From Adiantum capillus-veneris (Eukaryota > Streptophyta > Polypodiopsida > Polypodiales > Pteridaceae), in contig CM043952.1 of assembly GCA_014529385.2 (NCBI GenBank), forward strand, positions 63,292,870-63,356,869: 64,000 nucleotides of DNA. Direction: 5' to 3'. The position numbers and the translations under genes were made by a program. A model generated the notes under the pieces. That model was not told the DNA's origin, made no database searches, and was given only the letters and a program-made list of their open reading frames with translations. Positions within the stretch are counted from its first letter, which is position 1. Each line of letters opens with the position of its first letter. Shown piece after piece: positions 36,098 through 47,445 of the stretch.

Positions 36098-36510
36098 TTC
36101 CTAGGGCTTCCACCATCAAAGCTCCAGAAGAGGATGCTCATTGCAAAGGAAAATCTCTTTCCTATGCTTGGGGAAAGGTAAGGGAGCATGATGACTTCAT
36201 CTTGTTTGACCTTGGCTCTATTCACAACTTCATATCAATGGAGTTGGCCACCAAGTTGGGCATTCAAGCTTTGGAGATGGGAGACATTGTAACGGCTGAC
36301 ACACCTTTCAAGGGACAACAAGCCTCCGTTACTCCCTTGATTGGGAAGTTGAGGCTTCATGTCCAAAGCTATGTTGACAAAGAAGACTTTTTCATCTCTC
36401 CTCTCCAACATAAGGATGCTATCCTAGGGGCGCCATGGTTTGATCGCATGGCTACCAACATGAATTTCCCTTCAACATCACCTACAGGGGAAAGAACATG
36501 TATATAGATG
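36098..36510 (+). pseudogene. pol: Protease of Z1
   Basis: Frame 36202-36507 reads LFDLGSIHNFISMELATKLG, then KDAILGAPWFDRMATN. These are the gypsy retropepsin core and closing ILGAPW. The active-site triplet is D-L-G instead of D-S/T-G (D-P-G in Z2). The frame is lost at 36507 before RT. Confidence 0.8.
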
Positions 36511-36629
36511 CTAGTGAGTGTGGTTGTTCTATACCACCTATAAATCCTCTTGCTTTTAATAAATCAATGAAGAGATCAGTTTCTATGTATATGATTTTTG
36601 TCAAATAATTCCTAAAAGATCCTAATGTT

Positions 36630-37560
36630 TTGTCAAATGAAAATGGTAGAAATCAAGAAGAGTTGGACTTGTCTAATTTTCTAAATGGATTCCAAGATGT
36701 ATTCATCAATGATATCCCTATGGACTTACCTCCAAAACAAGGGGATGATGACCATCGAATTGAGCTCCTACCAGGAAGCTCACCACCTAGCAAGCCTCCT
36801 TATCGAGTTTCCCAAGCTCAACAAGAGGAGATCATGAGGCAAGTACAGGAATTGGTGGACAACGGGATGGTGAGGCCTAGTTCCTCTCCCTTTTGTTCTC
36901 CAGTCCTTTTAGTGCAAAAGAAAGATGGTACATACCGTATGTGTGTGGACTATCAAGCACTAAATCATATCACTATCAAAAATAGATTTTCCGTGCCTCG
37001 GATAAAAGATCTGTTTGATAAGCTACAAGGTTCTACCTACTTCAGTAGGATTGACCTAAAAAGTGGCTATCATCAAATAAGGATAGTGGATGAAGATATT
37101 CTAAAGACCGTGTTTTGCACAATGTTTGGTCTTTATGAATATCTAGTCATGCCTTTTGGCTTGACTAATGCAGCAGTCACGTTCAATCGTCTAATGGAGA
37201 AAAAAATTAGATCCTACCGCAAATTCACTGGAGTGTTCTTTGATGATATCATCATGTACTCAAGTCTTTGGAAGAACATAAGCAACATCTCCAAGTGATT
37301 TCTCAAGCATTAAGTGAGAACAAGCTTTTCCTCAACCACAAGAAAAGCACATTTTTCCTTCAAGAGATTCAATACATAGGTCATATTATCTCTCAAGATG
37401 ATATCCGTATGGATCCATCAAAGTTAGAGGTAATAAAAGCATGGCCTAATCCAAGGAATCTACATGAGCTAAGAAGCTTTATTGGTATGTGCGCATATAC
37501 TATAGACTTTTCATATAGCAAAATTCTCTCAAATAGCAGGACCACTACGTGACTTAACTA
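36630..37560 (+). pseudogene. pol: Reverse transcriptase of Z1
   Basis: The main frame 36630-37298 includes the conserved YRVSQAQQEEI start, MVRPSSSPFCSPVLLVQKKDG, RMCVDYQALN, DLKSGYHQIRI, MPFGLTNAAVTFNRLM and the catalytic FFDDIIMYS (about 37240), all intact. A frameshift at about 37270 moves it to 37268-37552 (HLQVISQALSENKLFLNHKKSTF, IGHIISQDDIRMDPSKLEVI). A second frameshift at about 37500 ends this part. Confidence 0.88.
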
Positions 37561-38275
37561 AGAACAACATTAAGTAGGTATTGACTGCTAAGGAGAAAAA
37601 TGCTTTTGATAAGCTCAAAGAGAAGCTTACTTTCCAACTAGTCCTCATGCTTCCAGATCTCTCAAAGCCATTTGAGGTCCAATGTGATGCTTGTGGTGAT
37701 TGCCTTGGAGCAGTTTTGCTTCAAGAAGGGCATGCCATAGCATATGACAGCCGAAGGCTCAATACAGATGAACGAGTCTTGGGCATTTATGAGAAAGAGC
37801 TTTTAGCTGTTCTACATGCGCTAGACACATGGAAGCAAAACTTATTGGGGACTCAATTTATTTTGCGAATCGCCACCAAAGTCTCAAGTATTTCATGACG
37901 CAAACCAAGCTTTTCGTCAAGCAAAAATTTTCTTTCGCAATTTAATTTCCATATTGCTCACATTGTTGGTAAGCACAATCAAGTGGCCGATGCACTTTCA
38001 TTACGACCAAAAGTTAATGCGGTGTCTATAGCTACTCACAATGATTTACCTTCTATGATAGATGAGTATGCTATTGAACCAGACTTTAGAGACATAATGT
38101 CAGCCCTTGCTTTGGGGAAGAAAGAGGAACCATTCACCTTGCAGGATGTTTATCTTCTCCACGGCAATAGCTATGTGTTACCCATTCCCTTCGTGAGAAA
38201 GTTATGTATGAATTCCATGCTCCTCCCTATGCGGGGCATTGAGGCAATCAACCTACTCTCCGAGGAGTAGAGACG
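37561..38275 (+). pseudogene. pol: RNase H and integrase zinc region of Z1
   Basis: RNase H: LSKPFEVQCDACGDCLGAVLLQEGH, DERVLGIYEKELLAVLHALDTWK (37660-37840). It is broken at 37898 and resumes with NQVADALSLRPKVNAVS (37977). The following linker and HHCC start (LLHGNSYVL, GIEAINLL) are frameshifted near 38270. In Z2 the matching HRGIQPTLPRVETYFYWP is open. Confidence 0.82.
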
Positions 38276-38875
38276 TATTTCTATTGGCCTACCATGAAAG
38301 TATACATACAAGAGTATAAATGTGTAGTATGCCAAAAGGCCAAGTATGATAGAGGAAAGCAACCTGGATTACTCCAGCCATTGCCTATCCCAAATTCACC
38401 ATGGGAGAGTATTTCCATGGACTTCATCTTTGGATTACCCAAGTCTATCCATGGAAATACGGGAATATGGATGATAGTCGACAGGTTTAGCAAGCAAGCA
38501 CACTTTATTCTTGTCAAAAAGACTATTAAGGCACACCAAATGGCAACTCTCTTCATATCACAAATTTTCAAACACCATGGATTACCAACATCCATCGTGT
38601 CAGATAGAGATCCTAGAATGACCAGTAATTTTTGGAAAGGTCTCTTTGAAAATCTAGGAAAAAGATTGAATTTCTCGTCGGCCTATCACCCACAAACGGA
38701 TGGCCAAAGTGAGATAGCTAATCTTATGATACTCGATCTACTAAAGACTTATGTTACAGAAGTAGATCAACGCTCACAATGGGAAAAGTACTTACCTCTT
38801 GCAGAGTATGCCTACAATAATACTGTACATACTTCTACGAGAAAAGCACCTTTTGAGATCATTGAGGGATGACCT
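38276..38875 (+). pseudogene. pol: Integrase core of Z1
   Basis: Frame 38294-38872 (192 codons). CVVCQKAKYDRGK is the end of the zinc domain. The core has [11 protein letters not shown] (D1), IVSDRDPRMTS (D2, about 38597) and GQSEIANL (E, about 38705), so the DDE triad is intact. It ends in a stop at 38872 after PFEIIEG. Confidence 0.88.
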
Positions 38876-39489
38876 AAAAATCCTTTGCTACTGAAAGTAC
38901 ATGGGACGATCTTCACTGCCAATGAGTATAGATGTGACCTATAAAAATCTTTTCAAAAGATTAAGGAGGCTATATCCATCTCTCAACTAAGGCAAAAAGC
39001 TGTTGCTGACAAGCACAGAAGGGCCTTAACGTTCAAAGAAAATGATTGGGTTTCCTAAGTCTCGATTAAGGAAAATGACGGGCAAAAATCCTACGGGGCC
39101 ATCAAAATTATTATGCTAAGCTAGCAAAAATATACTATGGTCATTTCCAAATATTGAAGCCTATCAATGAGACGACTTACCTACTCAAGTTGCCCAACCA
39201 TTGGCTCATACACAATGCTTTTCATGTGAGCCTACTTAAGCCCTACAAAGGAGAGCCACTAACTGAACCAATTATTGAAGACCCTCCCGAAGTTGAAGAC
39301 CAAGAAGAGGTGCTACAACCTGCAGCTATCCTTCGGCATGAAGACAAGGTACTACGACATGGTAAGATTATCCGATGGTATCTTATTAAGTTCAAAAGTT
39401 ATCCTTTTGAATATGCTAGATGGATACAAGGAATACAACTTAAGGATAGTCTGAATCTTGTCAATGCTTACAATGCTAAATTAGAGTAA
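38876..39489 (+). pseudogene. pol: Integrase C-terminus with chromodomain (Z1)
   Basis: Up to about 39150 the C-terminal core is frameshifted. Frame 39154-39489 has HNAFHVSLLKPYKGEP, then EVLQPAAILRHEDKVLRHGKIIRWYLIKFKSYPFEYARW and NLVNAYNAKLE. The latter half has the chromodomain layout (a Y-L-V/I-K-W/F-K-G/S-Y-P run followed by W and an L-V-x-x-Y helix). This makes the element a chromovirus. The domain would steer insertion to particular chromatin. Confidence 0.8.
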
Positions 39490-39837
39490 GCAAATGTACA
39501 AATTTCTTTTAAATGACCAATGTTTTTGTCTTACAAGACTAGTTCTCTTTTTCTTTGTGCACAAATTTAAATAGTATACGTGCTTAGAATCATGTTTGTG
39601 ATGACGGCGTCTCTCAAACACCAAGTAGAATTTGTCACTCTACTTGGGAGAATGAAATGGATTAAAGAGCAGACATGCTTGCGGCAGCTATGTCCCCCAA
39701 GCACCAAATGGATTAGTCATCCATCTTGGAAAGATGTCGTAGGGTAAAAAGGGATCCTCTATCCACTAAGTAAGATTGACTAATGACTAAGGCTTTATTT
39801 CTTCTACCTCATAGTTGAGGACGACTATGATTTGTAA
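39490..39837 (+). other. 3' untranslated region of Z1
   Basis: Non-coding; includes two related stretches around CACCAAGTAGAATTTGTCACTCTACTTGG and a tail (TAGTTGAGGACGACTATG) resembling gypsy 3' ends before the LTR. The polypurine tract is degraded. Confidence 0.6.
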
Positions 39838-41416
39838 TGTCATAAAATCTAATATCTAGCCAACCCAAATGATTTTCTCATATTAAATTGATCATTTAAT
39901 GTGGGAGAATAAATGGGAACAAGGGTTAGGATATAGACATGTGCTTATATATCTATCTCAACATGGGGCCAATGATAAAGGGGTCCAAATGAGAGATGGT
40001 CTGTCAAAGAGCAAGGCTAACCAATGAAGCATAAAGACCTTAGGGTTATTTTTATTGAAGACCTCCAATAGTTAGCGTTAAAAGACCTTTGACCTTAGGT
40101 AAGCTAGAGATGTGCTTGAGGTGGGAACCTGGCCCAAGCTTGAGGTGCTTGTCATGCCTGATCACTGAGATGCTTGAAATGCTTGCTGATTGAGATGCTT
40201 GAGGTGCTTTTCATGCTTGAGATGCTAGGGTTGTACTTGAGGTGGGAACCCAGTCCAAGCTTGAGGGGCTTAAGGGTCAAGCTTGTAATGAGAACTAGGT
40301 CCAAGGTTGAGGGGCTTGAGGTGGCACAAAAGTCAAAGAAAATCCCTACAAGGAGGGGGCGAGCCATGCAAGAAGGGGGGATGGTTTCTTTACCACTCTC
40401 TCTCAAAGGGCACCCCTTGCCCAACATGCAAGTAGGACACATGTCAAGCCCTTAGCTAGGTTACCCTCGTGGTGTTCCTAAAGCCTATTGGTTGGCCACC
40501 CAAGGGGTCCAATGATAAATTAGTTAATTTAATTAATTGTTTTAGCATTTATCAAGCCCTCTCTCTCAAAGGGGAAAGAGGGACACTTATCCCAAGGCTA
40601 CCCTTGTTGCTTGGTATGACTCTTGCTTGTGAGTGGCTAGGTCCAATGAGCTTCAAGCATGAGCTACAAGGGAGGGTCTACCAAAGCAAGTAGGGGGCCT
40701 GCTTGAGGTGTATACTCCCCCCCCCACACACACACACACTCATTGTGTATTGTGCAAAGTGCAAGAGCTCCCTCTCCTTCTCCAAGCAAGTAGAGAGGTA
40801 GAGAGTCTACACCAACACTCTTGGGTATGGAATGCAAATCCAACCAAGAGCCATGCTTCAATGCTTAAGTTTGTCATCTTCTCCATCTTCATTACTATGC
40901 TATTATGTATGCTAGAAAGAAGAGTGAGATAAGTGAGGAACTAATTCTTTCTCCTATGAAATGTTTCTTTTTCCTCTTCCCTACCCTCATTTCCTGCTAG
41001 CTCTCTCCACCTTTGAAGGTGTTTGAGGTCTTGGGACTAAGGCTTGGGATAGTTAATGCTTTCCACAAAGTTTATGTTATGCTTGTAATGCATGAAGTTT
41101 TCCATCTTCATTGCATCACCTAGGTCACAAGGAACACAAAGATTGTATTGTAACAAGTCTCTCTTGATGGGAGAAATTATAATACAAATGCCTATTGGAG
41201 GGGGGACCAGCTCCACATAAATCTGGTCCTCAATTGTTGTCATGTTCTCTAATCTCTCTCTCTCTTGCAAAAGTATTTTTCATGCTAAGTTAACTAAATG
41301 TTGTGTTTATGTTGCTACCATCAATTAAGTACACCCGCTATGCTCACAAATTAATTTCATAAAAGTACTTCTCTAATCCGCTACTCTCAAAGTTAATAGG
41401 CCAAAATTCCATTACA
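39838..41416 (+). repeat. 3' LTR of Z1
   Basis: TGTCATAAAATC ... CCATTACA, 1579 bp, followed by TTATG. Confidence 0.95.
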
Positions 41417-41788
41417 TTATGCAAGCTCCGTGATAGTGTGATAGTATACAGCCTTACCTTGCAAGTTGTCAATCAGCAGGTAGTTGCACAAACTCCATTC
41501 CTCTCTCTATTTCTTCCCTTTGCTCTAACTCTCTCTTGTGCCATTTGTTGTGTGTCTTGGTGTGAGATTGTTTGTGTGTGTTTTTTTGCACCTCCTCTTG
41601 GTCGTAACAAAATATCTCTTGCATCCTAGCTCACATTCCATAACTAGGTGGGGCCCGTTCACTTGTTTGGCTGTGGGTTTTTTGTTGTTTCTTGCTTGTG
41701 GTTGTCCCAACCCCAATTGAGCAACATGAGAGCCTTGAGAGGTGTTTAGAGGTCGCCTCTCTTGTTGCCCGCATCTCGGACCGTCTCA
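41417..41788 (+). repeat. Y2 LTR, right part
   Basis: Resumes after Z1 with TTATGCAAGCTCC, matching Y1 LTR from about 20120, and stops matching at CCGTCTCA (41788), the inferred LTR end. The TTATG at 41417-41421 is the second target-site copy. No primer site follows, so Y2 is a 3' or solo LTR. Confidence 0.82.
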
Positions 41789-41907
41789 ATATCACTGGCG
41801 AAGATATGCGTATCCACCAAGGCACACTAGTGATGATGACTATCGGGGTGGTAGTCATCCAGGAGTCATACATGTTGAGCTTGACATCTCAACACTTGTT
41901 CTAAGAG

Positions 41908-42825
41908 AGTAAGCTTGTTCTAGGACCAACCATCCAAGATTTCAAATTATTGTGAATAAGCATTTGAGTGTGGTCCTAGGAATGAGTAGTATATCATGGT
42001 CATAGGAGTTAGCACCCAAGCATGGTCATAGGATCATGGAAAATTTTTGCATTTAATTTTAAGCATCATCATTGGATGAATCATCCAACCTTGGATCAAG
42101 AATATTCTATCCATATCCTTGGGGCAAAGATCTTGGGACCAACCATGTCCTTGAGGAAAAGACCTTGGGACCAACCATGTCCACAATTTGGAGTTCATGC
42201 ATGGCCTTAGGACCAAGCATGATAGCATGGTTAAGGAAGCCAACACAACTTATACACTCAACCATGATCTCGGGACCATCCTTGCTGTGAAAGAACAAGT
42301 TTGGTCCTAGGACCAAGCATTTGAGTGTGGTCATGGGATCAAGCAGCATATCATGGTCTTAGCAGCTAGTGCCAAAGCATGGTCATGGGACCATGGAGAG
42401 ATTGTGCATTCAAATTCAAGTATCATCATGGGATAAAACACCCAAAGCTTACCTTTACATTAACCACATTCTAGCCATGTCCTTGGGAAAAATACATTTG
42501 GAGCAACCATGCCCACTCTGTGCATTTATCATGGCCTTAGGACCAAGCATGTTAGCATGGTATAAGAGCCAACACAATTTTTTCACTCAACCATGTTCTT
42601 GAGACCATCCTTGTTCCAAGAGAACAAGCTTGGTCCTAGGACCAAGCATCCAAGATTTCAATGTTTTGTGACCAATCATTGGAGTGTGGTCCTAGGAATG
42701 AGCATCATAGCATGGTCTTAGGAGCTAGCATCCAAATATGGTTATGGGACCATGGAAATTTGTACATTCAAGTTCAATCATCATCATGGGATCAAGTGGC
42801 CAAAAATTTCATGCTTTTTAATGGT
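41908..42825. repeat. Tandem repeat, about 2.5 units of 300-380 bp, palindrome-rich
   Basis: Three successive stretches (from about 41908, 42300 and 42625) share the same order of blocks: TTGGTCCTAGGACCAAGCAT, a GAGTGTGGTC block, CATGGTCTTAGGAGCTAGC, CATGGTCATGGGACCATGG and a TCATCATGGGAT block. TGGTCCTAGGACCA is a perfect palindrome. No coding frame. The gap 41789-41907 holds nothing I recognise. Confidence 0.75.
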
Positions 42826-43450
42826 GCCCTTATTTTCTTTCGCTAGGCACAATGTTTTTGGCAAGTTGAGTCTTGGTGCGAGTCCTGGTGTGACCATGCT
42901 CTTAAGGTCAAATTAATGAGATAACGAAAATTTATAGCCAAATCTCAAGTATTTAGCAGGGTTTCTTTTAAATGCATAGCTTTTTACCATGGAAATTAAG
43001 GTCCAATGAAAGTACAAATGGGATTTTCTTTTTGTGACCAAGAAATATAGACTACAAACTGGGTTATGTTAGCATTGTTGCTAAGTTACAAAAGTAGATT
43101 TGTCATCTTCTACCATTGACTCCATTTGATCCTAGCCTAAGAGTATCCTAGTTAGTGTCTGTATTCGGGGTTTAGTTTTATTTTAATGGACTGAAATTGC
43201 AAAATCCCTATTAGATTTCAAGTCTGCCTTGAAAAATTTTACAAGCTCTAGTGTAAATACCAGCAAATGCTTCAAATTTTAAACTAAAGATCAGAAGAGT
43301 TTCAATGGTGTCCTTGTTTTCTTTTGTTAAGAACAATGTTTTTGGCAAGTTGATTCCTAGTTTGATGATGATCTTAAGGTCAAACTAATGAGATAACCGG
43401 GATTTATACACTACAAATAGGGTTACGTAAGCACTATTCCTAAGTTAAGA
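42826..43450 (-). repeat. Satellite-like repeat, inverted arm (2 copies)
   Basis: Two direct copies (sharing TCTTAAGGTCAAA(T/C)TAATGAGATAAC at about 42900 and 43373) that read as the reverse complement of the units at 43.9-45.06 kb, e.g. AATGTTTTTGGCAAG against CTTGCCAAAAACATT. Confidence 0.7.
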
Positions 43451-43575
43451 AGAAATCTTGCCATAGATTTGCAAAGGCTCCACTCACAACACAAACCTTG
43501 ACATTACTTTCTTTCCCTTCTAAAAGGCTCCAATCATAGCACCAATCTTGAGGTTACTTTCTTTGCATACAACAT

Positions 43576-43643
43576 AGAGCTTCCTTGCCACAACCATGTT
43601 GGGGATACCCAGCAATCAACGCATTCCAAGTGATGACATTTTG
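43576..43643 (-). pseudogene. PPR-repeat fragment of a host gene
   Basis: The minus strand reads NVITWNALIAGYPQHGCGKEAL, the hallmark wording of a plant PLS-type pentatricopeptide repeat. Only about 22 codons are left, with a stop soon after (CCMQRK*). No neighbouring repeats are seen. It lies between the two arms of the satellite-like repeats. It is a captured or leftover scrap, not a gene. Confidence 0.6.
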
Positions 43644-43895
43644 AACAAAAAACCCTGGGGTGGTCACTCATTAGAAGCTTTCTATATCACAAGCATTCAC
43701 AAAAGGTTATTGACAATACCCCGATATACATGTTATCCTTACATTGTGGGCCCTTTTAAAAAAAGCCCCACCCCTCTCTAATGTATACATAAAAGTATAC
43801 ATTTGTAACTTTTAATAATCCTCTCTAGTTAACTCACCTGATATGATACATTTTTGAAAAAAAATGACCACCCTGGGGAAAAAAACTCATCAAAA

Positions 43896-45056
43896 ACTTT
43901 TCAAGCATTGAAGCATTTAATGGTATTTACACTAAAACTTATGAAATTTCTTGTTTTCTTCAAGGAAAGCTCCGAATCTAGCCAAGATTTTGCAATTTCA
44001 ACCAATTAAAATACAATAAACCCCGTATTTTTGCAAACATTGACTAGGCAGTGCACTGTGTGATGAGGGCTTGCCAAAAACATTTTTCCTAACCGGAGAA
44101 AATATGGGCACACTTAGAACTCTTCCAATTTTTGGGTCAAAATTTGAAGCCTTTGCCAATACTTACAATAAATCTTTAAAAAAATTGTGAGTTTTCTTGA
44201 AGGAAAGCTTCCAATCTAGTGAAGAGTTTGCAAATTCAGTCAATTAAAATACTTTAATCCCCAAGTTTTTGTGAACATTTAACTAGGGAATGCACAGTGT
44301 GACCAAGGCTTGCCAAAAATGGTTTTCCTAACTGATGAAAATAAGGGCACACTTAAAAATCTTCTATTCTTCAAGGAAAGCTTTGAATCTAGCCAAGATT
44401 GTACAATTTCAGCCAATTAAAATACTCTAAACCTCGATTTCTTTTGTGAACGTTAACTAGGCGATGCAATGTGTGGCCATGACACTCCAAAAAACATTTT
44501 TCCTAACCAAAGAAAATAAGGGCACACTTAAAACTCTTCCCATTTTTGGGTCAAAACTTGAAGCATTTGGCAATATTTATGTGAAAACTTATAAAACTTT
44601 GTGAGTTTTTTGTAACGCAAGCTCAGAATCTAGTTGAGATTTTGCAATTTTAGCTTGTTAAAATACGCTCAACTTTGATCTTTTGTGAACATTGACTAGG
44701 TAATGTGCCATGCAAGCTTGCCAAAAACATTTTATCTAACTAAAGAAAATAAGTGCACAATTATAACTCTTCCAATTTTTAGGTCAAAATTTGAAGCATT
44801 TTCCAGTGTTTACACTAAAACTTATAATTTTTTCCCATTTTCTTCATGACAAGCTCCGAATCTAGCCAAGTTTCGGAGCCAAGATTTTGGCTAGATTCAT
44901 GACAAGCTCCGAATCTTGGCTAGATTCAGAGCCAAGATTTTGCAATTTCAATTGGTGAAGATCCTAGTTTTTTGCAAACATTGGCTAAGTAATGTCTCAG
45001 TGACTAGGGATCGCCAAAAGTATTTTTCCTAACAAAAGGATACACTTAAAACACTT
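43896..45056 (+). repeat. Satellite-like tandem array, about 5 units of 200-270 bp
   Basis: Each unit contains GTCAAAATTTGAAGC (about 44136, 44552, 44783), AAGGAAAGCT(C/T)CGAATCTAGC, a TTTGCAATTTCA block, TGCCAAAAACATTTTTCCTAAC and AAAATAAGGGCACACTTA. Unit 3 is shortened. The last unit carries an extra internal inverted repeat (GAATCTAGCC/GGCTAGATTC, 44860-44935). Confidence 0.8.
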
Positions 45057-45222
45057 CCTGAAAACGAGGGAATGGATGCATGTTATCTACAACGATGTTA
45101 GCAGCTTGGGGGCACGAGCCACTACATGTACAAGGCAAAACAAAGTTTAGGAGTGGCAACACGGGTGCAAGGAGTTGGATAGGGTTAGGGCTTGGGGCGT
45201 GAATCAGTAGTCCTCTCAACTC

Positions 45223-45225
<3 letters not shown>

Positions 45226-45270
<45 letters not shown>
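45226..45270. repeat. (GT)n microsatellite
   Basis: About 45 bp of GT. Confidence 0.97.
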
Positions 45271-45271
<1 letters not shown>

Positions 45272-46772
45272 TCCAAGCACTATTACAAACACCAAAGAGA
45301 CATTTCCTCGCTTGTTGTGCAGCTATTCCTAGAAGTAAGAGCACAACAAGAAAAAGATTATCCATGGATTACTCCCGAAAACATTAGCACAAACCCCCTC
45401 CTTTCACTAAGGCCTCTGATGTATATAGCCTATGTTGGATTCTTAGATGCTTGATTTTGTGTATTCCACAACCATTTGAGCGTGAGAAGCAAGATATTTT
45501 GCACAATGTGTTGCAACATATCACCCAAGGGAAAAGAGAGGAATCCCTTAAATAGGTCCAAGGCATGGGATTTATCACTTTGTATGAATGGAGCCCATAA
45601 TGTTGGCTACAATATTGTAACTTACTCTAGCCTATGGCCAATTGATGATTGAATGATTAGCGATTCATAAGTTTTGTGCCATTGTTTGAACTGTGCAATG
45701 CTTTTTCAATTTATGTCTTTTAAAAAAAATTAGCACTAGCTTTAATTATTTCAAGCCAAGTTTTAAAAATGTTTTCGAAGCAATTTTTGAAAATTTCAAA
45801 GGTTTAGGGTCATGTGCATTTTATGTCACTAACATGTTCTTGTTGGTAGGCACAGATGGAAAACATACCTCGGTATGATGACATACCACCTCAGCACAAT
45901 GACATGCCACATGCATGCTGCTCGTCCAAAGGAGGAAGCTCAGAGAACATACTACTTCTTGGGTATTATCAACTTTCATACAGATTGTTGGTAGCTGTTA
46001 TTGGAGTACCAAGGTTGATATGTTATGCCATATGCTAAATATCCATGCCAAATATGGTGTACTTTAGAGGGCAATAAGTGCTTGAGGATAATCTTGTCAG
46101 GAATGTCAACCTCGCTGCTCACTCAATTCATCCCATCATTTCCCCTTCTTTTCCCATTAAAACCCTTAAAATTGCTTTAATTTGGGAAGAGGAGATGTGG
46201 CAACCATGGAGGGTGTCTGATGATGCCGAGAAAGAAGATAAAAATGACCAGTGGCCCCTAGCACCCCTTTTCAACCCTTCTCTTGGCAGTTTTTGAGCAG
46301 CTCCATCTAGCTAACTGCCAATCATCAAGGCTTGTCATACGCCACATCAATCAGGGTGTCCTGATGGGCAGGAGAAAAAAGGGGGAGGGGTACTATGCAA
46401 AGAAAGGAGTATAGGGAACAAAGCGCGAGGAGAAGTGTGGCGAAGCAAGGAAATCCCTCTCTCTCGCGACAAAGTTTGGCTAGACTGCAGGCCATCAAGG
46501 AGGGCCCAAGGGAAGGTCGCAATGTCTCTCTTGACAAGCAAAGGGGACTAGGGTTGTGAAGGAGAAGTGTGTCAAAGAAGAGGATACAAAGGAGGAAAAG
46601 GATCTAGCACTCTATCTCTCTCTCTCTCTCCAAAGCTAGGCTGAAATCTCTCTTGCTCTCTCTCGACTAAGCAAGGAAGGAGAGATCAGATTCAAGCTAG
46701 CACTCTCTCTTCATATCAAATTTTTGAATCAAGCATAACAGGGAAGATCAGAGAGGGAATCAAAATTAGTAA

Positions 46773-46774
<2 letters not shown>
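45271..46774. other. No gene recognised
   Basis: Short frames without motifs; several CT/GA tracts (46612-46630, 46655). Plain non-coding or old repeat DNA. Confidence 0.5.

Positions 46775-46847
<73 letters not shown>
46775..46847. repeat. (CT)n microsatellite, 73 bp
   Basis: Pure CT dinucleotides. Confidence 0.98.
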
Positions 46848-46848
<1 letters not shown>

Positions 46849-47445
46849 AATTGTGAATCGAGCGAAAGAGGGAAGCTCTGAGAAGAAATGAAGCTTGGTA
46901 GTGGCTCTCTTTCTCTCAACCAAGGCAAAGGGGCACCATTTTTAAGCGCTAATAGGAGGAATACTAAAGCTAATAAGCTTTCAAGGTGTAACGAGGGTTG
47001 ACTTTTACTCTCTCAAGCAAAATTTGGGAGGATTAAGCTATCAGGAGCTTGGGAATTGATCTAGTACTACCATTAATAACAACTTTTGTAGTTGAATTCT
47101 AGTGTGGTTAACTATTAGCAGCTTAAGGCTTCCAGGGTGTTAATTTTAAATAATATAAGTGTCATTTGAGCTTTTTGTTTGGTGTCGTGCATCTTGTCTC
47201 TCTTCTTTTCCACAACGAGTAGCCCGGTACTTGCAGGTACACAGGGGGTTTTTTGAGCCCACCTACACCAGTTTCTCCAGGTTTTCAGACACTTACGTGC
47301 ATAGAGCCTTTCAGGTAGTTTTGACAATCATTTTGACAATATTTTCTCTGCAGGCAACTGCGTTTGACAGATGCATGTTTGTTTGAGCACATCTAGTGCT
47401 ATTGAGCTCTTTTGAGAGTAGATATCCCCGCAAGGATCCTTTTTA
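46848..47445 (+). other. Region upstream of W2 gag, possible leader
   Basis: No coding frame. The W2 5' LTR (which should resemble 63397 onward) is not found here, so it is either lost or further left in diverged form. TGGTGTCGTGC at 47179 could be a worn primer site, but this is weak. Confidence 0.35.

Larger units (their letters stand above)
31964..41416 (+). mobile_element. Chromovirus Z1 (Ty3/gypsy), structurally complete, 9.45 kb
   Basis: LTRs of 1621 and 1579 bp both run TGTCATAAAATC ... CCATTACA. A perfect 5-bp TTATG duplication flanks it. A tRNA-iMet primer site (TGGTATCAGAGC, 33586-33597) follows the 5' LTR after one base. Order: gag, protease, RT, RNase H, integrase, chromodomain. 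Coding frames carry many stops and frameshifts. A 757-bp hAT-like insertion lies between gag and protease. It is inserted in the Y2 LTR. Confidence 0.95.

Noticed and set aside
42022-42846. Several 60-80 codon frames
   Set aside because: Products of the tandem repeat; not similar between units in a way that suggests selection.
45046-45454. Frames with His-Thr and Cys-Val runs
   Set aside because: They come from the (GT)n microsatellite.
46716-46928. Arg-Glu-rich frame
   Set aside because: Translation of the (CT)n tract.
47170-47200. TGGTGTCGTGC as a primer site for W2
   Set aside because: Only a loose match to known primer sites and no LTR end beside it could be confirmed.
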